From contig JAFXAB010000022.1 of NCBI GenBank assembly GCA_017522135.1, positions 1-44,567 on the forward strand: a stretch of DNA of 44,567 nucleotides, in the 5' to 3' direction. Of the stretch, positions 37,138 to 44,567 are shown one piece after another. The notes beneath the pieces are model-generated. The model saw only the letters and a list, made by a program, of their open reading frames with translations. It did no database searches and was not told the origin of the DNA. The first letter of the stretch is position 1. The number at the start of each line of letters is the position of its first letter. The position numbers and the translations under genes are program-made. The DNA is from Bacteroidaceae bacterium. GTDB lineage: Bacteria; Bacteroidota; Bacteroidia; Bacteroidales; Barnesiellaceae_A.

Positions 37138-39888
37138 ATGAACAATTACTTTGAAAAAGGACTCACTGACAAAGAAGTTATTGCCAGCCGCGAGAAATAT
37201 GGCTGTAACGAACTCACTCCTCCGGCCAAAACACCTTTATGGAAACAATTTCTGGAAAAATTCAAAGACCCTATCATCCGCATCCTTCTCATAGCATGGA
37301 TACTGTCGATAGGCGTAGCTGCCTATCAAGTGGCAAGTGGTGAAGAGGGATTTAACGCATTTTTTGAGCCGTGCGGTATATTGGTTGCCATCTTGCTCGC
37401 TACAGGCATAGGATTTGCCTTTGAAGTCAGTGCCAATCGCAAGTTTGATATACTCAATAAAATAGGCGATGAGAGCCTCGTCAAGGTTGTTCGCAACCGC
37501 AACATCACCGAGATACCCAAGAAAGATGTTGTGGTAGGCGACATTGTAATAATTAATACCGGTGATGAAATACCTGCCGATGGCACATTGATAGAGTCAA
37601 TATCTCTGCAAGTAAACGAGTCGACCCTCACCGGCGAACCTGTAGCCAACAAGTATGCCGACCCCGAAAAGAACGACCCCCGCGCCACATATCCCAGCTA
37701 CAGGGTTCTCAATGGTTGTACTGTCATGGAAGGTCATGGCGTCATGGAGGTATCGCAAGTGGGCGATGCAACCGAATATGGCAAGGTATACAAGGGTGCA
37801 CAGATAGAAAATAACATCGAAACACCGCTCAACATACAATTGGATAAGTTGGCAAGACTCATCACCAAGATAAGTTACACGATTGCCATACTCATCCTGA
37901 CAATCCGCTGTATAACATTCTTTACAGGCAGTCATCCTACCGATTGGATAAGTATATGTCAATACATACTCAATACACTCATGATTGCTGTCACAATTAT
38001 TGTAGTGGCTGTTCCCGAAGGACTGCCCATGAGTGTAACACTAAGCCTCGCATTGAGCATGAAACGCATGCTATCAGCCAACAACCTTGTGCGCAAAATG
38101 CACGCTTGCGAGACTATGGGTGCCACCTCGGTCATTTGTACCGACAAGACCGGTACTCTTACACAAAACCAAATGCAGGTGGAGGAGACACTATTCTATG
38201 CCCTCGACAAGCAAGAGCTGGAGGCCGACACAACAACCCATACCCTCATAAGCGAGAGCATCGCTTTCAATACCACGGCCAATCTCAATACCGACGAAAA
38301 TGGACGTGTTGGCGTAATTGGCAATCCCACCGAGGGAGCTCTACTTCTATGGCTTGCCAAGCAGAACGTACACTACAATACACTACGACATGCCATACCT
38401 ATTGCCGAGCAACTCACATTCTCGACCGAACGCAAGTATATGGGTACTGTCATCGTTTCACCCACCCTCAAGAAGCGCATTCTCTACGTCAAGGGCGCAC
38501 CCGAGATTGTACTCAAAAAATGCCAAAACATAAGTACAACTCAAGGCATTGTTCCCATAGAACCTCTCCTAAGAAACATCGAAGAGCGTTTGCTGGAGTT
38601 CCAAAATCGAGCTTTGCGAACTCTCGCCCTCGCCTATGCTGAAGTAGACGAAAAGAGTTGCTTCGACAACGGTGTTTTAAGAGAAGACATACAACTTACA
38701 CTATTGGGCATCACAGCCATTGCCGACCCCGTTAGAGCCGATGTGCCCGAAGCCATACAATCATGCCTCAACGCAGGCATAAAGGTCAAAATCATTACCG
38801 GTGACACACAGGCTACAGCTCGCGAAATAGGTCGACAAATAGGATTGTGGCAACCTCAAGACTCCGATGCCAACATCACCACAGGCGAGCAAGTTGCCGC
38901 CATGAGTGACGAGGAGTTGACCGAGCACGTACAAGATTTTAAGATTATCGCACGCGCACGTCCTCTTGACAAAGAGCGACTTGTAAAGGCTCTGCAACGC
39001 AATGGTGAAGTAGTAGCCGTAACCGGAGATGGCACAAACGATGCTCCCGCCCTTAATGCAGCACAAGTGGGCTTGTCTATGGGCGATGGCACAACTGTAG
39101 CCAAGGAGGCCAGTGCCATCACCATCCTCGACAACTCGTTTACCTCTATCAACAAAGCTGTAATGTGGGGACGCTCGTTGTACCACAACATACAACGTTT
39201 TATCGTGTTCCAGATGACGATCAATGTCACAGCTTGTCTCATTGTGTTATTGAGTGCTATATTGGGTACCGAGTCACCACTCACCGTCACACAAATGCTG
39301 TGGGTAAACCTCATCATGGACACCTTTGCAGCAATGGCTCTCGCTTCTCTTCCGCCCAACGAAAGAGTAATGATGGAGAAACCACGACCCATAAGTGCCC
39401 ACATCATCACACCATCTATGGGGCGCACCATTATAGCTACAGGACTGATTTTTGTAATATTCCTTTTCGCTTTGTTACAATATTTCGGTCACAACGACAT
39501 CACTGCTTTCTCGCAAATAGAATGGAGCAAAATATTCAACTTCTTCTTCCTTGCCGCACAACCCGGCAACCTGTCATCTTACGAATTATCACTCTTCTTC
39601 ACCATATTCGTAATGCTCCAATTCTGGAACATGTTCAATGCCAAGGCCTTTGCTACCGAAACTTCAGCTTTCAATTCGATATGTAAGTGCTACGGATTCT
39701 TGTGCGTGGGACTTCTCATCATCGTAGGACAGATACTTATTGTTACTTTTGGCGGTGAGATGTTCAGTGTCACACCACTATCCATAAGCGACTGGTGGCA
39801 ACTCACACTCGCCACATCGGCAGTAGCAGTCATAGGCGAGATATTCCGATTTCTGGCATACTTGTACAGGAGTTTCATAAAGAGATAA
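37138..39888 (+). CDS. Calcium-translocating P-type ATPase (PMCA type)
   Basis: This inner-membrane pump most likely exports Ca2+ using ATP. The 916-residue product has the P-type order: N-terminal cation ATPase domain (GLTDKEVIASREKYGCNEL), actuator loop LTGEP, TM4 VAVPEGLPMSVTL (the PEGLP form of Ca2+ pumps), the phosphorylated Asp336 in ICTDKTGTLTQNQM, the nucleotide site KGAPE, and the hinge GDGTNDAPALNAAQVGLSMG. TM5-TM6 have NVTACLIVLLSA and QMLWVNLIMDTFAAMALA. Ten membrane helices are expected. Ca2+ specificity is inferred from the TM4 and TM6 motifs. Confidence 0.93.
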   Translation: MNNYFEKGLTDKEVIASREKYGCNELTPPAKTPLWKQFLEKFKDPIIRILLIAWILSIGVAAYQVASGEEGFNAFFEPCGILVAILLATGIGFAFEVSANRKFDILNKIGDESLVKVVRNRNITEIPKKDVVVGDIVIINTGDEIPADGTLIESISLQVNESTLTGEPVANKYADPEKNDPRATYPSYRVLNGCTVMEGHGVMEVSQVGDATEYGKVYKGAQIENNIETPLNIQLDKLARLITKISYTIAILILTIRCITFFTGSHPTDWISICQYILNTLMIAVTIIVVAVPEGLPMSVTLSLALSMKRMLSANNLVRKMHACETMGATSVICTDKTGTLTQNQMQVEETLFYALDKQELEADTTTHTLISESIAFNTTANLNTDENGRVGVIGNPTEGALLLWLAKQNVHYNTLRHAIPIAEQLTFSTERKYMGTVIVSPTLKKRILYVKGAPEIVLKKCQNISTTQGIVPIEPLLRNIEERLLEFQNRALRTLALAYAEVDEKSCFDNGVLREDIQLTLLGITAIADPVRADVPEAIQSCLNAGIKVKIITGDTQATAREIGRQIGLWQPQDSDANITTGEQVAAMSDEELTEHVQDFKIIARARPLDKERLVKALQRNGEVVAVTGDGTNDAPALNAAQVGLSMGDGTTVAKEASAITILDNSFTSINKAVMWGRSLYHNIQRFIVFQMTINVTACLIVLLSAILGTESPLTVTQMLWVNLIMDTFAAMALASLPPNERVMMEKPRPISAHIITPSMGRTIIATGLIFVIFLFALLQYFGHNDITAFSQIEWSKIFNFFFLAAQPGNLSSYELSLFFTIFVMLQFWNMFNAKAFATETSAFNSICKCYGFLCVGLLIIVGQILIVTFGGEMFSVTPLSISDWWQLTLATSAVAVIGEIFRFLAYLYRSFIKR

Positions 39889-39929
39889 AAAAGAGTGGTA
39901 TAAAAAGCAATAAAATCAGTTATTTATAT

Positions 39930-39937
39930 TAATTTTG
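39930..39937 (+). promoter_or_regulatory. -7 box of the transketolase gene
   Basis: TAATTTTG fits TAnnTTTG and ends 38 bases before the ATG at 39976. No TTTG is seen at the -33 position. Confidence 0.45.
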
Positions 39938-39975
39938 TATCGAATTTTATCAAAAACTCCTTTACACTATATTTT

Positions 39976-42012
39976 ATGAACATAATGACAAATCTCAATC
40001 GTGCCGCCGACAATATAAGAGTCCTTACAGCGGCTATGGTAGAAAAGGCCAAGTCGGGTCACCCCGGTGGCGCAATGGGTGGTGCCGACTTTACTAACGC
40101 TCTCTATGCCAAATATCTGGTATACGACCCCGATGATGCAACTTGGATAAACAGAGATAGATTTTTCCTCGACCCCGGTCACATGTCACCCATGCTATAC
40201 AGTGTGCTCGCATTTACCGGCAAGTTTACTATGGAAGAACTTCAAAGTTTTCGCCAATGGGGTAGTGTTACTCCCGGTCACCCCGAGGTAGACTTCACTC
40301 GCGGTATTGAAAACACCTCCGGCCCCCTCGGTCAAGGCCACACAATGGCGGTGGGTGCTGCCATTGCCGAGCAATTCTTCACTGCTCGCTTCGGCCAATG
40401 GATGTCTCACAAGACCTACGCTTTTATCTCAGACGGTGGTATACAAGAGGAAATTTCACAAGGTGCCGGTCGCATCGCTGGTTATCTGAAGCTCAACAAC
40501 CTCATCATGTTCTACGACAGCAATAGTGTTCAACTCTCCACTGCTACAGGCGAAGTAACATCGGAAGACACTGCTGCCAAATATCGTGCATGGGGATGGA
40601 ATGTATTGGAGATAGACGGTACCGATGCCGCTGCTATATGCCAAGCCATCGAAGCCGCTCAAAACGAGAAAGAACGTCCCACCCTCATCATTGGTCGCAC
40701 CATCATGGGCAAAGGTTGCGTAACAGCCGATGGTACAAGCTTCGAGCACCAATGCTCTACTCACGGACAACCCCTCAGCAAGTCGGGTGCAAGCTACGAA
40801 AAAACCATAGAAAATCTTGGTGGCGACTTGCAAAATCCCTTCGTTCTATTCCCCGAGACCAAGGAGCTATATGCCGCCCGTCGCGAAGAATTGCGTCGCA
40901 TTGTTGCCGAGCGCAAGGCCGAACAAGCTGCATGGGAAAAAGCCCATCCCGAGCAAGCCGAGGAATTGAGAAAATACTTTGCCAACGAAATTCCTGCCAT
41001 TGATTACAGCTCTATCGAGTTCAAACCCAATATCGCCACACGTACAGCTTCGGCCACCGTACTATCGGTTCTTGCCGAAAAATGCAAGAATATGGTAGTA
41101 TCATCGGCCGACCTTGCCAACAGCGACAAAACCGATGGTTTCTTGAAAAAAACACATGCGTTTGCCCCCGGCGACTTTACCGGTGCTTTCCTTCAAGCCG
41201 GTGTGGCCGAGTTGACAATGGCTGTTATCATCAATGGTATGCTGTTGCATGGTGGTATGCAAGCTGCCTGCGGTACATTCTTTGTATTCTCAGACTATAT
41301 GAAACCCGCTGTGCGCATGGCTGCGTTGATGGAACTTCCTGCCAAATATATCTGGACTCACGACGCATTCCGCGTAGGTGAAGATGGCCCCACACACGAG
41401 CCGGTAGAGCAAGAGGCTCAAATACGCCTCATGGAACAACTCAAAAATCACCATGGCCGAAACAGTGTTCTCGTACTGCGCCCCGCCGACAGTGCCGAAA
41501 CTGCTGTCGCATGGAAACTCGCCATGGAAAACACCTCTACACCCACCGCGTTGATACTCTCTCGCCAAGACATCAAGGACATACCCGCCATGGGCGAGTG
41601 TCGTTATACCGAGGCTTTGCAGTGTGTAAAGGGTGCATATATCGTTGCCAAAGACCCGAACCCCGACATCGTATTGGTAGCCAACGGATCAGAGGTATCT
41701 ACGCTCTACGAAGCAGCACAAATACTCAAGGCCGACGGTATCAGCAGCCAAATCGTATCGGCTCCCTCTCTCGGATTGTACGCCGAGCAACCTCAAGAGT
41801 ACAAAGATACCATTATACCCCAAGGTGTGCCCGTATATGGCTTGACTGCCGGATTACCTTCGACTCTGTGGCCTATCATCGGTAGCGACAGAGGTTTGAT
41901 ACATGGTCTCGACCACTTCGGACACTCGGCTCCCTATAAAGTACTCGACGAAAAGTTGGGCTTTACACCCCAACTCGTTGCCGAAGAAATAAAAAAATTC
42001 TTAGGTAAATAA
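39976..42012 (+). CDS. tkt: Transketolase
   Basis: Transketolase moves two-carbon units between pentose phosphate pathway sugars, with thiamine diphosphate. The 678-residue length is normal. SGHPGGAMGGADF (residues 27-39) opens the TPP domain. The TPP-magnesium motif is FISDGGIQEEISQG, and GAYIVA and the C-terminal domain (ANGSEVSTLYEAAQIL) follow. The SDGG form in place of GDGC is usual for Bacteroidales. The start at 39976 is used; an ATG three codons later (39985) is also possible. RpiB, an enzyme of the same pathway, lies 2 kb further on but is not co-directional. Confidence 0.96.
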   Translation: MNIMTNLNRAADNIRVLTAAMVEKAKSGHPGGAMGGADFTNALYAKYLVYDPDDATWINRDRFFLDPGHMSPMLYSVLAFTGKFTMEELQSFRQWGSVTPGHPEVDFTRGIENTSGPLGQGHTMAVGAAIAEQFFTARFGQWMSHKTYAFISDGGIQEEISQGAGRIAGYLKLNNLIMFYDSNSVQLSTATGEVTSEDTAAKYRAWGWNVLEIDGTDAAAICQAIEAAQNEKERPTLIIGRTIMGKGCVTADGTSFEHQCSTHGQPLSKSGASYEKTIENLGGDLQNPFVLFPETKELYAARREELRRIVAERKAEQAAWEKAHPEQAEELRKYFANEIPAIDYSSIEFKPNIATRTASATVLSVLAEKCKNMVVSSADLANSDKTDGFLKKTHAFAPGDFTGAFLQAGVAELTMAVIINGMLLHGGMQAACGTFFVFSDYMKPAVRMAALMELPAKYIWTHDAFRVGEDGPTHEPVEQEAQIRLMEQLKNHHGRNSVLVLRPADSAETAVAWKLAMENTSTPTALILSRQDIKDIPAMGECRYTEALQCVKGAYIVAKDPNPDIVLVANGSEVSTLYEAAQILKADGISSQIVSAPSLGLYAEQPQEYKDTIIPQGVPVYGLTAGLPSTLWPIIGSDRGLIHGLDHFGHSAPYKVLDEKLGFTPQLVAEEIKKFLGK

Positions 42013-42114
42013 TATTACATCTGTCACAAGAGTATATTTCGACCTATATTTACGATTAAATCGTTGTATAAAAAAACAATTTTATAACAAAAAAGACAGC
42101 TTTTAAGTAAAATA

Positions 42115-42146
42115 TTTGATTTTTTAAATTTTAATGTATACCTTTG
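42115..42146 (+). promoter_or_regulatory. Consensus promoter of the OmpA-family gene
   Basis: TTTG (42115-42118), exactly 20 bases, then TACCTTTG (42139-42146): an exact match to the Bacteroidota consensus. The leader is about 70 bases. A strong promoter fits an abundant outer-membrane protein. Confidence 0.85.
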
Positions 42147-42218
42147 CTCACAAACTTGGGTTAAAATCCCTTGTTGGCAATATACGACTAATTTATAAAA
42201 CCAATTAATAAACTGATT

Positions 42219-43430
42219 ATGAAAAAGTTATCTACAGCCTTGATGCTTTTGGCATTATTTGTTGCACCCATGACTATGGCTGCAACTACCGAGCCTGAAA
42301 CTGTACAAGACGAGTCACAAGGTTATTTGTTGAACGGCTTTTGGGACAACTGGTACATCTCACTTGATGGTGGTATAAGCTTGTTCTTCAGCCCCGAAGA
42401 TGCCCAAGATGGTATTTTTGGCAATTTCACAGATCGTATGGCTCCCAATGTTGCATTGAACTTTGGTAAATGGTGGACTCCCGTATTCGGTACAAGAATC
42501 GGATTGGACTACATGGCTGCCAACAGCTCTACATCATTGGCCGATGCATTCGGATACCAAAATGCAACAAGCTACAACAACTTGTTTGTACAAAAACACC
42601 AAGGTCTTCGCCCCCACATTGATGGTATGGTCGACCTCGTCAACTTGTTTGGCGGCTACAGCAAGACTCGTATCTATTCACTTGTAATATACGGTGGATT
42701 TGGTTACGGTTATGGATGGGCTGCTGACCAACCCATCTCTACAGGTCGCTGGGACACAGAAATTCGCGGAGGTTTGATCAACAGTTTCCACGTTAGCAAA
42801 GCTATCGACGTTAACGTCGAGCTCAAAGTAAGCAAATACGACAGCAGCCTCAGCCAAGAACCCACTGACGACTTTACCAACCTTATGGCTTCGGCCAACA
42901 TTGGTATCGCCTACAAATTCAACGAGCGTGGCTGGGAAGCTCCCGTTATCCCCGTTGTTGTTCCCGTTATACCCAAGTATAGCGATGCCGAAGGTGATGC
43001 TCTCGTTTCAAGATTGCAAGAGGCCAACAACCGCATCAAAGAACTTGAAGGCAACTTGGCCACTACCAACGAGACTTTGGCTCAAACCATGAGTGCTTCG
43101 TACGCCGATGAGGCTCCCGCTTTCACTATCTACTTCGACATCAACCAATCGGCTATCAACGCCTGCAACAAGAAAGTTGTTAGAGCTATGGCCAATGCCA
43201 TCAAAGCAGATCCCAACACCCGTTATGTTGTTACCGGTTATGCCGACAAAGAAACAGGTACCGATGCCTTCAACGCAAAATTGCGTGAAGCTCGCGCCAA
43301 ATCTGTTTACAACGCGCTTGTTAAGTATGGTGTAAACCCCGACCAGCTTTCTACAGCTACCGACACCAACCCCCTCAACAAGTTCAACTATGTACTTGAC
43401 CGCGCTGCAACTATCAAAATTGCTCGATAA
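42219..43430 (+). CDS. OmpA-family outer membrane protein
   Basis: The 403-residue product has a signal peptide (MKKLSTALMLLALFVAPMTMA), an outer-membrane beta-barrel domain (about 40-240; aromatic-rich strands such as WDNWYISLDGGISLFF and VIYGGFGYGYGWA), a proline-rich hinge (PVIPVVVPVIPK), a short coiled coil (RLQEANNRIKELEGNL), and a C-terminal OmpA-like peptidoglycan-binding domain (FTIYFDINQSAINACNKK ... YADKETGTDAFNAKLREARAKSV). It anchors the outer membrane to the cell wall. It is probably one of the major outer-membrane proteins, given its promoter and terminator. Confidence 0.93.
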   Translation: MKKLSTALMLLALFVAPMTMAATTEPETVQDESQGYLLNGFWDNWYISLDGGISLFFSPEDAQDGIFGNFTDRMAPNVALNFGKWWTPVFGTRIGLDYMAANSSTSLADAFGYQNATSYNNLFVQKHQGLRPHIDGMVDLVNLFGGYSKTRIYSLVIYGGFGYGYGWAADQPISTGRWDTEIRGGLINSFHVSKAIDVNVELKVSKYDSSLSQEPTDDFTNLMASANIGIAYKFNERGWEAPVIPVVVPVIPKYSDAEGDALVSRLQEANNRIKELEGNLATTNETLAQTMSASYADEAPAFTIYFDINQSAINACNKKVVRAMANAIKADPNTRYVVTGYADKETGTDAFNAKLREARAKSVYNALVKYGVNPDQLSTATDTNPLNKFNYVLDRAATIKIAR

Positions 43431-43447
43431 GACATTGTAACAACGAT

Positions 43448-43487
43448 AAAAAAACGTTCCATTCCCGCAAAGGATGGAACGTTTTTT
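43448..43487 (+). terminator. Terminator of the OmpA-family gene
   Basis: AAAACGTTCCAT (43451-43462) pairs with ATGGAACGTTTT (43474-43485) around an 11-base loop and is followed by TT. It starts 20 bases past the stop codon. Confidence 0.9.
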
Positions 43488-43607
43488 GTTATCAATCGCT
43501 ACTACTCGCCTTTAACATCGAGAAACACCTGACTACAGGATATATATTTGAAAAAAAATAATGATATTTGCATCACTATACACATATATCAAATAGTACT
43601 ATTCAAC

Positions 43608-43961
43608 ATGAAAACCCGCATACACTTCGACCAAATGCACTTTTACGCATTTCATGGCGTAGACCCGCAAGAGCAGCTTGTTGGCAACAACTACAGTATA
43701 GACCTGTCATTGGATATACTATTTGAAAAAGCCATGCAAAGCGACGCATTGCAAGACACCATCAACTATGCCCGGATATACGACGAAGTAGAAAAGGCCA
43801 TGTCAATACCATCCAAGCTCCTTGAGCATGTCGTAGGGCGCATCATCGACACACTACAGCTACATTTCCCGAGTATTGCAGGCGGACACATAGCCCTATA
43901 CAAAGAAAATCCCCCCATCACAGGCAAGATAGACCGCGTGGGGGTGATTGTAGATTGGTGA
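43608..43961 (+). CDS. folB: Dihydroneopterin aldolase
   Basis: FolB cleaves dihydroneopterin to hydroxymethyl-dihydropterin and glycolaldehyde in folate synthesis. The 117-residue length matches the family. The conserved HFYAFHGVDPQEQLVGNNY holds the substrate-binding Glu, and YKENPPITGKIDRVGV has the C-terminal catalytic-site lysines. I chose the ATG at 43608 rather than the upstream in-frame ATG at 43548 because the conserved fold begins at MKTRIHFDQMHFYAF. No other folate genes are next to it. Its stop lies 7 bases from the convergent rpiB stop. Confidence 0.93.
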   Translation: MKTRIHFDQMHFYAFHGVDPQEQLVGNNYSIDLSLDILFEKAMQSDALQDTINYARIYDEVEKAMSIPSKLLEHVVGRIIDTLQLHFPSIAGGHIALYKENPPITGKIDRVGVIVDW

Positions 43962-43968
43962 ACAACTA

Positions 43969-44409
43969 TTACATAGGTATCTTCTCAACACGGCGATTGT
44001 GACGACCACCCTCAAAGGCTGTAGCAAGGAAAATATCCACAATCTTATCCGATAGCTCAAGAGGAATAAAGCGACCCGGCATTACCAACACATTGGCATC
44101 ATTGTGCAAACGAGCCAACTCGGCGAGTTCCACACTCCAGCATAAAGCAGAACGAATACCTTGGTGCTTATTCAAGGTCATATTGATACCATTTCCGCTA
44201 CCACATATAGCAATACCGGGATAGCACTCCCCACTCTCCACCGCAAGTGCCAAGGGGTGTGCAAAGTCGGGATAATCAACACTCTCTGTCGAATAGCAAC
44301 CAAAATCCTTACACTCATAACCACGAGATTGAAGCATAGCTTTTACTCGCTCCTTCATCTCATATCCGGCATGATCACATGCCAAGCCTATAGTCTTTTT
44401 ATCTGTCAT
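43969..44409 (-). CDS. rpiB: Ribose 5-phosphate isomerase B
   Basis: RpiB interconverts ribulose 5-phosphate and ribose 5-phosphate in the pentose phosphate pathway. The 146-residue product has LACDHAGYEMKE at the start, the phosphate/active-site loop AICGSGNGINMTLNK with the catalytic cysteine, RLHNDANVLVMPGR, and EGGRHNRRVEKI at the end. The ATG at 44409 is preferred; the frame runs further upstream but through promoter DNA. The promoter at 44436-44466 drives it. Confidence 0.95.
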   Translation of the reverse strand: MTDKKTIGLACDHAGYEMKERVKAMLQSRGYECKDFGCYSTESVDYPDFAHPLALAVESGECYPGIAICGSGNGINMTLNKHQGIRSALCWSVELAELARLHNDANVLVMPGRFIPLELSDKIVDIFLATAFEGGRHNRRVEKIPM

Positions 44410-44435
44410 AGTATATATATTATTAATGTAGGGAG

Positions 44436-44466
44436 CAAAGATAGCGATAAGCGAGAGGAGAACAAA
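44436..44466 (-). promoter_or_regulatory. Promoter of rpiB, overlapping a repeat
   Basis: On the minus strand TTTG (44463-44466), 19 bases, then TATCTTTG (44436-44443). Both boxes match consensus. The -33 box and most of the spacer lie inside the first copy of the 45-bp direct repeat. The leader to the ATG at 44409 is about 25 bases. Confidence 0.75.
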
Positions 44467-44567
44467 ATAAGTTTGCTTATTTTTTATCCCGAGCATAGCT
44501 ATCTTGGGCGATAGCCAAAGTGGCGATAAGCGAGAGGAGAACAAAATAAGTTTGCTTATTTTTTATC
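44444..44567. repeat. 45-bp direct repeat in two copies
   Basis: Two identical 45-bp copies (44444-44488 and 44523-44567) begin GCGATAAGCGAGAGGAGAAC and end TTTTTTATC. They are separated by 34 bases, a 79-bp period. Inside each, AATAAG and CTTATT form a small hairpin ahead of a T-run. The spacer has GCTATC (44498-44503) and GATAGC (44510-44515) as an inverted repeat. The second copy ends exactly at the window edge and may continue. Confidence 0.9.

Noticed and set aside
37944..38642. A 232-residue frame inside the P-type ATPase
   Set aside because: It is an out-of-frame reading of a highly conserved coding region and has low-complexity, His/Arg-rich sequence.
44444..44567. The 45-bp repeat as a CRISPR array
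   Set aside because: Only two copies, and the single spacer holds its own inverted repeat. The repeat contains a T-run hairpin and promoter sequence, and no cas gene is near.

Overview
This window comes from a member of the Bacteroidota, most likely the order Bacteroidales. Four things support this. The promoters read TTTG-N19-21-TAnnTTTG rather than E. coli sigma70 boxes. A very large secreted protein ends in a type IX secretion (T9SS) sorting domain. L36 and S14 are the zinc-free forms. The accessory families are also typical of the group: an alternative GlmU, DUF3098, TPR-LuxR membrane regulators and a PMCA-type P-ATPase. I cannot name a genus.

Region 1 (1-922) holds no intact gene. It has a strong promoter firing leftwards out of the window, plausibly into an rRNA operon, then the remains of a frameshifted gene, then the terminator of the ribosomal cluster. 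Region 2 (923-18906, all minus strand) is the merged str-S10-spc-alpha cluster, read from right to left: rpsL, rpsG, fusA, rpsJ, rplC, rplD, rplW, rplB, rpsS, rplV, rpsC, rplP, rpmC, rpsQ, rplN, rplX, rplE, rpsN, rpsH, rplF, rplR, rpsE, rpmD, rplO, secY, map, infA, rpmJ, rpsM, rpsK, rpsD, rpoA, rplQ. It has a consensus promoter upstream of rpsL and a hairpin terminator after rplQ. Two unusually wide gaps, rpsL-rpsG and rpsK-rpsD, contain inverted repeats that may regulate the operon.

Region 3 (19169-27185) starts with a minus-strand asparagine-synthetase-like protein whose two active sites are both altered. It continues with a plus-strand envelope/RNA-modification cluster: an alternative GlmU-like sugar-nucleotide enzyme, a zinc-ribbon methyltransferase overlapping ftsX, a DUF3098 membrane protein, uppP, truB and queA. 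Together these serve peptidoglycan precursor supply, cell division and tRNA modification.

Region 4 (27271-36954) has a 1391-residue T9SS-exported protein carrying a gingipain/HagA-like DUF2436 domain and adhesin-like repeats, with a TPR-LuxR membrane regulator divergent from it. Next come a membrane zinc peptidase, hisS, and a TerB-like protein with an unnamed C-terminal module. Region 5 (37138-44567) has a calcium-type P-ATPase, transketolase, an OmpA-family porin, folB and a convergent rpiB. A 45-bp direct repeat at the right edge supplies part of the rpiB promoter.

The window is mostly core genome. The most unusual items are the double-mutant AsnB homolog, the gingipain-adhesin-like protein with its divergent regulator, the TerB two-domain protein, and the promoter-bearing tandem repeat. 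I did not find a clear new multi-gene system, CRISPR array, insertion sequence or tRNA gene.
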